Origin: Ochromonadaceae sp. CCMP2298
Lineage: Eukaryota > Sar > Synurophyceae > Ochromonadales > Ochromonadaceae
Direction of reading: 5' to 3'
NCBI GenBank assembly: GCA_026770595.1
Contig: MU633957.1
Coordinates: 1-18,677, forward strand
Length of the DNA stretch: 18,677 nt
Below the pieces are notes generated by a model, which saw nothing but the letters and a program-made list of their open reading frames with translations, did not search any database and was not told the origin of the DNA. Below, one piece after another: positions 1 through 7,475 of this stretch. A program made the position numbers and the translations under genes. The first letter of the stretch is position 1. Each line of letters begins with the position of its first letter.

Positions 1-312
1 CCATTTTAAAGGTTTCGTAAATGATTCATGTACACTGACGATGCCGGTGTAGTCCAACGCGTACAGCTTGGCGTACGCGATCGTACGGACGCCCTGCTTC
101 TCCCGGGGGAAGGGCGCGTTACTCCGCTGCCCCGACGTCAGTTTTGCCCTCAAAGGTGCATTTCGGCCGATATCTGCATCTCTTGGATCGATCTCAGCGC
201 ACACCTGTTGGGATTGAGTGCTTCGATGGACCCTTTTTAGGGTCGCCGGACGATGACTCTCCTGACCGCGGCGAAGTTCGGCACCGGGTGTGCCCAGACC
301 CGGAAGGAAGAC
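1..312 (-). other. Possible partial reading frame running off the left edge
   Basis: On the minus strand one frame stays open for about 100 codons from just after a TAA near 313-315 to the window edge. It has no ATG, so it would have to be an internal exon or a remnant. The last part reads plausibly as protein (VRTIAYAKLYALDYTGIVSV, about 90-30), but I recognise no family. AG dinucleotides that could serve as acceptors occur within it, for example ahead of the GTGTGCGCTGAG stretch near 215. An open frame of this length is not rare by chance in GC-rich DNA, and the plus strand also has open stretches here. It may be a gene end, a transposon fragment or nothing. Confidence 0.2.
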
Positions 313-494
313 TTACGAGGGCAGATAGTAGATGATTAATCTGGTTACAGAAAAGGAACTGCACTGCTGTGAGCGAGTGAAGCATAGTCCAGAAGGGACA
401 TGTGCGCGAAGAAGGGACTGTCACACCGGTAAACTATCCGGTGAAAAAACGGTAAGAAAAAAATTCAAAAAAAATTCAACCTGAATTGCAAAAG

Positions 495-942
495 TGAGAA
501 AATTTCACACCAAAATTCTCATCATGAATTTTTTTTTCACCCTGCTGAGCTTTTCAATGCCCAGTTTTGCTTGCTCGTCCTGTCTGCCGGCTGGGGCTCG
601 CGATTCGCAACCTATCCACCCACAAAAACCTACCTGTCTCTAGACCGAACATAAACACGTACTCCTGCCTATTGCGCCCCGCTCCTACAGCTCAGCGAGG
701 CACAGAGTGAATACTCAAATTGAGTAAATAATTCCAATATTGAGAAGTGATCTCATTATGAGTAAATACTCCTATAGAGAAAAAGTCTCATTTTGGAAGA
801 AAATTAGTACATGCAAGTGAATACTCATAATCAGAGAATTTCTCAGTTGGAGAGATAATTACTCATAGTTAGATTCCAAACTCTTGTTGAGAAATGTCTC
901 AACCTCATCTCGATGTGAGCAATTTAGTGAGGAATTTTCTCA
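495..942. repeat. Array of 11 TGAGWA/TWCTCA hexamers, many as palindromes
   Basis: The hexamer TGAGTA/TGAGAA or its complement TACTCA/TTCTCA begins at 495, 516, 712, 721, 741, 759, 822, 840, 860, 888 and 937. Several sites pair into short inverted repeats: 712-726 is a perfect 15-bp palindrome around a central A (TACTCAA-A-TTGAGTA); 752-762 is CTCAT-T-ATGAG; 760-771 is GAGTA-AA-TACTC; 834-844 is GAGAA-T-TTCTC; 888-901 is TGAGA-N4-TCTCA. Spacing is irregular. It could be a cluster of sites for a dimeric DNA-binding protein or the interior of a degenerate repeat element. No function is shown by the sequence. Confidence 0.55.
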
Positions 943-1408
943 GGATCTTTTGCAGGTATTGGCCGCTTCTCGCCGGCGCATTTGCTGCAACAGAGTCCGC
1001 ATTTGCAGCGGTCAAGCTACGAGGCATCATCGCAAAAAGGACAAAGAGAACGAGCAGCGCAGATGTTACGGTTTGTATGCAGAAGTTCAGCCCTACGGAG
1101 GTATCGCTTTTCGACCCAGAGATCACGCCGATTGAAATTCAGGCGATGTAGAACTGTCATCACGAGCAACCTAGACGATTTGCCTTGTACACGGAGGCCT
1201 CACTTCTGTCTTTTCCATGCACAGTTTGGTGATTCGTGCAGGAATACCATCAACTATAGTAGCTCCTTTTGGGCGGAAACCGGAGACCGGCGGACCTGTA
1301 TTCTGTTGAAGAAAAAAATGAGTCATTCGGTTTCTCATTCTGTGGCTTTTTATATCAATACTTTGTTCCAAACAGCGCCTACCGGGAAACACGGGAAATT
1401 TCGTACGT

Positions 1409-1442
1409 CGTCAGACCGTGCCCATCGTCAGACCGTGCCCAT
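1409..1442. repeat. 17-bp perfect tandem duplication
   Basis: The unit CGTCAGACCGTGCCCAT occurs at 1409-1425 and again immediately at 1426-1442 with no mismatch. It lies in the non-coding leader region about 130 bp upstream of the start codon at 1570. A recent slippage duplication is the simplest reading. Confidence 0.85.
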
Positions 1443-1493
1443 CCTATGCCCTCAATCCCTGGCATCTCCTCATCGTTCTGCCCGCTCCACCAA

Positions 1494-1501
1494 AGTATAT
1501 C
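1494..1501 (+). promoter_or_regulatory. Weak TATA-like site upstream of the gene at 1570
   Basis: AGTATATC lies about 70 bp before the ATG at 1570. A start of transcription 25-35 bp downstream would leave a 5' leader of roughly 40 nt. The match is weaker than the TATA boxes of TRM61 and the EGF-repeat gene in this window, so it is only a candidate. Confidence 0.25.
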
Positions 1502-1569
1502 TCTTCTCCATTGACACAATTCCTCACAGTTCCAATTACAAGTAATACCTACAGCCCCCTCTTCCAAGC

Positions 1570-2589
1570 ATGAAGACCATCTGCATCGCTGTCATCGCGC
1601 TGTGCGTTCTGTTGAGAGTGTGCGAGGCCTTCAGCAGCTCGAGGCGGTCTCCCACGTCCTTTTCCAGAGTTCATCAACAGCTTCTCGCCCCCACCTACGC
1701 AGCAGCGCCGAAAGACGCCTCTGGCTTGATGGACGACCTGTACACTCTCCTGAAGCAGGAGTCGATCGGATCGCTGCTTCCCAAGGAGGACCTGATCACT
1801 ATGATCCAGGAATGCCGCTCCAACGATGTGATCATGCTGAAGGTGCGGGAAAGATTCCTCCACGTTTGGAAGTACTTCCACGCATTAGTTTACAACGAGA
1901 ACCGCGCCTTGAGGGAGATCATGGGGCCCGAGCTGTCGGAGAAGGTGCTGCGCGTGGCGGAGAAGCTGGACATCTACGACCACCGCACCGTGCGCTCCTT
2001 CATCCAGACACCCGCCTTCAGCCACGTCCTGTCCGGCGTCTTCTACGAGATGTTCTTCGACATGGGCAAGAAGGTGGACGTGTTGGGCCGCATCGTCAAC
2101 CGCGTCCCCATCGTGGGGCCCATTCGCGCGAGCGTCGGGCGGGGCGTGAAGAGGGGCCTGGACAAGACCCTGGGCGTGCGATTCAAGCGCTCACTCGCCC
2201 CCCGCTTGACCGAGGACTCCATCAAGAGGCTGGCGGACTTCATGGTCTCCCAGCAGAACAGGTCGCCCTTCGAGTCGATCAACCGCAACATCGTGGACGG
2301 AATCATATCGCGCCCGCTGTCCACCATCTTCCCCAACGACAAGGAGCAGATCGAAAAGATGCGCGCTGCCGCCTGGAGCATGCTGACGGAGACCCCGCCT
2401 GACGAGATCTTCCCCCTTATTAGTCTGTTCTATGATAACGTGGCGCAGACGAAGCTCTCGGAGATGATGACTGTCAACTTCGACCCCACGCTGGCCGGCA
2501 GGTCCACCTCTGTCTCCAACGGCGGCAGGACGGTGTTCACCACGGACCTGAACAAGAAAACCGTCATCAACATCATTGTCAAGGTCTAG
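1570..2589 (+). CDS. Probable plastid-targeted protein of unknown function
   Basis: This is a single-exon gene of 339 residues ending in TAG. Residues 1-20 form a clear signal peptide (Lys2, then a hydrophobic run rich in I/V/L/A/C, ending VCEA). It is followed by Phe21 and a Ser/Arg-rich, acid-free stretch (SSSRRSPTSFSR). In algae with complex red plastids, a signal peptide cleaved just before Phe plus such a transit-like segment marks plastid import (the ASAFAP-type motif). Targeting is inferred from this pattern. The mature part (about residue 45 on) is mostly helical and charged, with no TM segment or catalytic motif I recognise. A Gly/Arg-rich basic stretch lies at about 178-210 (RIVNRVPIVGPIRASVGRGV). 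The gene converges with TRM61 and is separated from it by 400 bp. Confidence 0.8.
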   Translation: MKTICIAVIALCVLLRVCEAFSSSRRSPTSFSRVHQQLLAPTYAAAPKDASGLMDDLYTLLKQESIGSLLPKEDLITMIQECRSNDVIMLKVRERFLHVWKYFHALVYNENRALREIMGPELSEKVLRVAEKLDIYDHRTVRSFIQTPAFSHVLSGVFYEMFFDMGKKVDVLGRIVNRVPIVGPIRASVGRGVKRGLDKTLGVRFKRSLAPRLTEDSIKRLADFMVSQQNRSPFESINRNIVDGIISRPLSTIFPNDKEQIEKMRAAAWSMLTETPPDEIFPLISLFYDNVAQTKLSEMMTVNFDPTLAGRSTSVSNGGRTVFTTDLNKKTVINIIVKV

Positions 2590-2989
2590 TACCGGTGTGA
2601 TGAAAGGATTATAGTGGGGAGGCGGGAAGGCCTATTTCCGGGAATGCGACCCGGTCACTGGAGCACGGGACGATACTATTTGTAGATACGTGTACATGAT
2701 TATTTTTGACGTTCAACCGTAGGTTCAACAATACATTTCCCTGCTTGTTGGCATCGAATATTCCTAGCGTCATTTCAGGCATAAGGTGAATGCAAATATG
2801 GGGCATTTTTGGGACAGATATCACGGTATAGAATCCTAAGGGGCGCAGACACGAGCTCTGCGTCTCTCCCTCAGCTGGGATAGGAGCTAACAGTTTTAAC
2901 AAAACAGGACAGACAAACCTTATTTCTTTTGCAATTCAATGCAGTATAAATTTAATCCCCTATGCTATTGGCTATTGGAGTGGGGGGGG
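2590..2989. other. Convergent intergenic region
   Basis: This 400-bp gap lies between the stop codons of the convergent plastid-targeted gene and TRM61. It must hold both 3' ends. A minus-strand ATTAAA variant polyadenylation signal (complement of 2951-2956) lies about 34 nt past the TRM61 stop codon. No canonical AATAAA is visible for the plus-strand gene. A 97-codon minus-strand open frame here has no protein-like features. Confidence 0.4.
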
Positions 2990-4469
2990 TCACAGTAGTG
3001 GCCGTACTGCGAAAGTGAGAAAGGCTGTGTGTCCCTTCATGCTACTAAGGGGCCTCGCTACGTGCATTTCGTACGCACCATTGATGGAAGAAACGGGCCT
3101 GTTTTTTATGCGGCTCTGCAGGGCCTCGAACTGGTCCTCAGTCATCTCGCCCTGGTTGTACACGAGCTCCTGCGGGGGGGGCTTCCCCCGTGCCTTTGAC
3201 TTTCCTCCCGCACTGATCTCCACCCTCCGCCTCTTCGCAGCAGCACCGTCCTCCGCCTCTGCGCCTGCCCCCTGAGCCTCTCCCTCCGCCTCTGTGCTCT
3301 CCTCTGCACTGGGGGCATCCGAAGCACTGCTGGCGTTGTACTTAAACACGGGCGCCAAGCTGCGGGGCTTGTCGCGCTGGTGCTCGTTGGTACGGTCGTA
3401 CATGCTGCGGTTGTTGGCCGCCTCCTCTACAGGGCTCAGGCCCAGGTCCAGCGTCTCCATCTGCAACACGCGGGCGTCGTAGGGCCTTTGGCGCACCTCG
3501 AGCATGCGGATCGAGTGGAACTTCAGCTCGCGCAGCTTGTCGCACGTCTTCATGACCTGCTCGATGCAGGGAGAGTAGCAGCACACACCTCGCCCGGGCT
3601 TGAGCACGTGCAGCACGTGGTCTAGGGCTAGCCAGGGCTCAGGCAGATCTAGAAATACTGCGTCTGCTGCTCCCTTGGGCACGCTGCCAAACCCTCCAGG
3701 AACAGTGGGTGCACCATCGCCGCTACTACTACTCGCATCGACGCTCTCTTCGCTATTGATGTTGTACTTGCCGCACACGTCTCTGTGCTTCACTGTGATT
3801 AGGTGCCCAACGCCTAGTCTGGAGAGCGGAAGAGGGGAAAGGGATGAGGACGAGAAAGAGCAGAGAGTAGAGAGGCGCGCTAGACATGATAGACATGATA
3901 GAGAGGCGGGAATGGACGGATGCAAGGGCGGGCCACTCACTGGTTGAACTCCTCCTGTGCCTTCTGCGCCCGCACGCCGTTGTACTCGAACGTATGCACA
4001 TGGCCGTTGGGGTGCACGGCTCTCGCGAGAGACATGGTCATGCAGCCCGACCCGGTGCCCGACTCCACCACTACGCAGCCGGGGAAGACGTCAAGGTTCA
4101 ACGTCACCACGCTGGAGTCCAGCTCGTTCACGATCTGCGTCCTTGTCTGAGAAAGTTAGGAAGTTAGGTTAGGGTCTGGCCAAAGCCAACGTCGCTGACG
4201 CCTCAACTTACGTGCACTGCGTTGCTCCAAAGCTCCGGCGTGGGCTCCAGCATGTATACCCACCCAGGAGTGCTCCTGCTCTGGATCTTCGTACCGAAGG
4301 GCTTGCCAATGATATCGTTGTGGTGGAACGTACCGAACTTGTTGTTGAAGATTGCGTTGTCTGAGAGGTAGAAGTGGTCTAATGCATCGTGGCGCTCGTA
4401 GACGATCACCAGATCGCCGTGCTTCATCAGCTTGGGCTTCGTGAAGTCGCGCTCCTTCACGAAGTTCAT
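2990..4469 (-). CDS. TRM61: tRNA (adenine-58-N1)-methyltransferase catalytic subunit TRM61
   Basis: With the non-catalytic partner TRM6, this enzyme methylates N1 of A58 in the T-loop of tRNA in the nucleus, using S-adenosylmethionine. Exons 4469-4212, 4146-3941 and 3818-2990 join to 430 residues; donors are GTAAGT and GTGAGT, acceptors CTCAG and TCCAG. The N-terminal β-domain starts MNFVKERDF; TPELWSNAVHTRTQI bridges exons 1 and 2. SAM motif I is VVVESGTGSG (111-120). VFLDLPEPW (209-217) holds the family's catalytic Asp, here D212, and YSPCIEQV (236-243) follows. The C-terminus MKGHTAFLTFA (415-425) is typical of the family. A low-complexity Ser/Gly-rich loop (177-200) and an acidic Ala/Glu-rich insert with AAAKRRRVE (347-355), a possible nuclear localisation signal, make it longer than the human protein of about 290 residues. 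ATG 4469 is chosen because it is the first ATG after the TATA box at 4641-4650. Confidence 0.95.
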
Positions 4470-4640
4470 CTTTCCAGTGCAGCTCTGCGGAGCGATAGCA
4501 AGCCAGAAGAGGTTCCCCGTGGAAGCAGGGTGGGGCACACGCAGAGATGCCCTTTCTTTGAGCGAGAGATTGCTCAAGATCCCCTTCTTGCCTTCTTGGC
4601 AAAGCGGTGGATGGCTCGGCACCATCAGCCACGTTTTGCT

Positions 4641-4650
4641 CTTTATATAC
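4641..4650 (-). promoter_or_regulatory. TATA box for TRM61
   Basis: The minus strand reads GTATATAAAG. Transcription starting 25-35 bp downstream would begin near 4615. That would exclude the in-frame ATG at 4625 and make 4469 the first start codon, with a leader of about 145 nt. The region between this box and the divergent start at 4826 is a 175-bp shared promoter. I see no comparable TATA box for the plus-strand gene. Confidence 0.6.
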
Positions 4651-4825
4651 TGTACAAATACCGATTAGTTATTATCCGAGCAAAAATAGGTGAGCTTTTC
4701 TGCTGCAGCACTGCTCTCATCACTCCTGCTGGCACTGTGTCTCACATTCTAACACCAGTTCTCAACCTTCGAAGCGTAAAACTCGCTGTAGAGGTCGCCA
4801 AAAGGGTGGCCAGCCCCCGACTTCA

Positions 4826-6928
4826 ATGTCCAACGCCTCGGACAACATGCGGGCGATCCTGCAGGACCCCAGTACCGTCGAGCCAGAAGTGAGCTCCAGC
4901 GACATCGAGAAGGTCATGCTGGTTGCGCGCAGCTCCTTCTACTACGCAGTGAAGCTATACAAGATGGGCGAGCGTAGGGCGGCGTTTAGCCAATTCAAAA
5001 AGTTCCAGCAGTTTGTGTCGGCGGAGCTCCCGCCGAACGACAACCACCTTGAAAAGCGTGTCGAGCTCTACCAGATCTGGACGCGCGCTGCGAGCGACTC
5101 GGCAGAGAACTTCATCAGCATGATCGTGCTGTTCCTGGAGTCTCGGCCGGAGGAGGGCGCTGGCTTCGACGGTGCTTTTCTGGATGAGCTGGGGGATCTG
5201 CCGGTGCCTGAGTGGATCGACGCTACGCCCCTCTCCCACCCCTCGTGGGGCCAGTCCCTGCCCCCGCCTGCAGGCGTGCCCAGCCGGGGCTTTCAGTACG
5301 ATGTCAATTCCCCCTCGCATATGCGGCAAACAGGGGTGGGCGGGGGGCAACCCGCACCCAAGCGCAGCGTTTTCAATCGACTCTACCCCACATGGAAGAA
5401 TTCGGAGCCCCTTGCGGGTGCAGGTGCAGGTACAGGCGCAGGTACGAGAGGGCGCAGTAGCAGTAAGGATGCGCAGCCCAGCGAGCGCAAGCCCCCCTCG
5501 ATGGAGCGAGAGTACGTACATCCAGGCGTAACCGTAGACGACATGCAAATCATGGGCAGTCTGCCCGCGTACAAAGAGTGAGTGCTCTGGTGCTGCTTGC
5601 TGAGTCGCTCGTCATGTCTGCTCCCCACGGCTTCCAAGTAATCCCTGTCTCCCCACCCTTAAACCCCCCTATTCCTCTCGTCCCCGTCCCTCCTGCCCAA
5701 CTCTTCGAATTCTCCCCTGCACCCCTCTTCCTCGTCGTTCCTGCTCCTGTCCCCCTCTTCCCCTGCACCCCCCCAGCTTCAAAATCAAGCCGCCCACAAT
5801 TAGCCAGATCGAGGTGATGATCGGGGGAAACAGGTACCATAAACACACACCCTTTCTCTCTCCCAACCCCTCTATTCCCTGATTCCCCATACCCGTGCCC
5901 CCTCAGGTACCACTTCGAGCAGCACGACTTCCACACGGAGTTCGCGCACTTCCTGGAAGACATCCCCCGCGAGCTGCACCACAGCAGATCCATCACTGAG
6001 GGAAACAGGTACGCGTATCAGCATAGTAGCACATAGTATAGTAGCTTACCCTTACTAATCTTTCCACCTCCACACCCTTCCTTCCCTCTCGACTACTGCG
6101 CTCTGTCTCGGCCCTCTGCCTCCCGCCCTCTGTCTTCTGTTCCAATGTCTGGGTTTCTCCCCTCGGCAGATGTTTCTTCGTGCACCTGGGCGTGGCCGTG
6201 CAGCTGCACCCCTTCGCTCTGCAAACAGCGCTGCGCTTCATCGCAGCCAGCGAGAGGGATTTCCAAGGTAAGGGGTGAGGGTGTGAAGTGGGGTGTGCGA
6301 GGAGTAGGCACACCTGTGCTCTCTGCACCGGATTGGGGCCTACTGTAATAACTATGATCTGCTGCTTCTCCCACTCCCACGTACCTGCTGCCCTTCTCCC
6401 CTGCTCCTCTAATCCCCTGCCCCCCTGCCCTCTTCCCCCCTGCAGAGGAGTGGGCTCGCGAGATCTGCGAGACCATCGGCCAGTACGCCGGGTACGTGGA
6501 CGCCAACGCCCTGGCCTTCGTGTGGCCCCAGAATTTCGACAAGTTCCGCATCTGCTTCGTGTCTGGGCCCGCCTCAGACCCCATCTTGTCCTGCTTCGTG
6601 CCCTTGAATAGATCAAGGCTGGTGGAGGAACTGTATGAGATCGTGCTGCGCTGCGATGGGGAGCACTTCACCTTGCTGAGGTGAGCGTTAGACGTGCTTC
6701 ACAACTCCATGCCTGCCCAAGATCACTGTAGGACACTGCAGGTCACTGATTTATCTCCCTCCCTCCTCACCCTACCTCAGGCCCTCCCACACCCGCAACG
6801 CGCGCATCCGCGTGATCAGCCAGATGCTGGAGGACGCGCAGGTGGGGGGCAAGCTGGTGCAGATCAGCGAGGTGGAGTCCAGGCCAGGCAGGACAGTGGA
6901 CGCCGCTCTGGCCGCGGTCATGTCCTAA
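4826..6928 (+). CDS. Putative OTU-like cysteine protease (deubiquitinase candidate)
   Basis: Six exons (4826-5577, 5777-5833, 5907-6008, 6170-6267, 6446-6680, 6781-6928) join to 463 residues. Residues 30-120 are helical (SSFYYAVKLYKMGERRAAFSQ...); the pattern vaguely resembles the MIT/USP8-dimerisation modules of other deubiquitinases. Residues 125-240 are a Pro/Gly/Ser-rich linker with Ala-Gly-Thr repeats. Residues 250-415 follow the order of an OTU domain: a Cys loop EGNRCFFVHLG (C305), a helix beginning LHPFALQTALRFIA, a region GQYAGYVDANALAFVWPQNF like the G-W/Y-x-x-x-x-E-L-x-A-L segment, a strand, and a late EHFTLLR (H410) at the catalytic His place. Known OTUs have D-G-N-C; here Asp is Glu and one residue (Arg) separates Asn from Cys. 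Gene structure is firm. The OTU call is inference. The gene is divergent from TRM61. Confidence 0.6.
5831..5912. repeat. 9-bp direct repeat at both ends of intron 2 of the OTU-like gene
   Basis: The intron (5834-5906, 73 bp) is bounded by CAGGTACCA at 5831-5839 and again at 5904-5912, spaced exactly one intron length apart. The upstream copy supplies the GT donor and the downstream copy the AG acceptor. This is the arrangement expected if an intron arose with a target-site duplication or by tandem duplication of exonic AGGT. None of the other introns in this window shows a comparable repeat. Confidence 0.7.
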
Positions 6929-7475
6929 ACCCTGTCCTTAGCTCCCCAGCCCTATCCTAGTCTTCATTCTCCTATTCTATCCTAGTCCTATATCTCCACC
7001 CCAATGTGCGAAATTCCTGCTTCCCACAACCTACAATACAAGCCCCAGAGCCCCCCGGTCCCAGTGCCCCCAGTCCCCAGTCCCCCCCAGGGTGCCGTTT
7101 CTGCAAATACCAAAGGCCATAGAGTATTGCTGGACTCGAATATTTATTACTTAGCTAGAACGATTGCCAGCGTTGCGGGGAAGCATCTCCTTACAGCATC
7201 TCTAACATCGTATCCTTACGTGATAATGATCATTTGAACATACGATATGCGACATACGATATACGATATACGATCTTATTCCCGGTATCGAACCAACTGT
7301 CGCAAGAGTGAGTTTTATACCAGGTAGCGTAGTGGCGATGTTCTATTGTACATTGCATATGTGGGAGGTGGTAGTTGATAGGTGGTAGGTGGGGTTGCCT
7401 GCGTGTGGTCTTAGTTCAGCAGCTCTCCTCGCCAGGGGGAGGGGGAAAGTGGAAAGGGGGAACACGCCTCTCGCC
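6929..7475. other. Convergent intergenic region with short tandem repeat
   Basis: This 547-bp gap separates the convergent OTU-like and TMEM163-like genes. Positions 6929-7100 are C/T-rich with many CCTATCC- and CCCCAG-like runs. A heptamer array lies at 7240-7274. I see no RNA gene or convincing reading frame. Confidence 0.5.
7240..7274. repeat. Five tandem copies of a 7-bp unit (ATACGAT)
   Basis: Units start at 7240, 7247, 7254, 7261 and 7268. Four are exact ATACGAT and the second is ATGCGAC. It lies in the gap between two convergent genes and has the character of a microsatellite. Confidence 0.8.

Larger units (their letters stand above)
430..1569. other. Non-coding stretch upstream of the plastid-targeted gene
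   Basis: No convincing gene is visible. Positions 430-550 and 700-950 are AT-rich and carry the TGAGWA/TWCTCA array described separately. Positions 950-1490 contain overlapping open frames on both strands, with compositions that do not look like protein and no domains I recognise. A 17-bp tandem duplication lies at 1409-1442, and a weak TATA-like site lies near 1494. The last part should include the promoter and 5' leader of the gene at 1570. Confidence 0.5.

Noticed and set aside
982-1545. 187-codon plus-strand open frame
   Set aside because: Its Ser/Arg/His-rich composition lacks protein-like pattern, it overlaps other open frames on both strands, and it contains the 17-bp tandem duplication without any sign of constraint.
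1602-2402. 266-codon plus-strand open frame
   Set aside because: It is a shadow of the gene at 1570-2589: it is Arg/Pro/His-rich, has no domains, and lies entirely inside that gene in another frame.
4212-4625. Upstream ATG 4625 as the start of TRM61
   Set aside because: It lies only 16 nt past the TATA box, and the added 52 residues do not resemble the family's N-terminus. The normal MNFVK-type start at 4469 is the first ATG of the predicted transcript.
7280-7350. tRNA-like T-arm (GGTTCGATACCGG on the minus strand)
   Set aside because: Two of the five T-stem pairs are G-T wobbles and one is a mismatch, and no matching acceptor stem, D-arm or anticodon arm could be placed around it.
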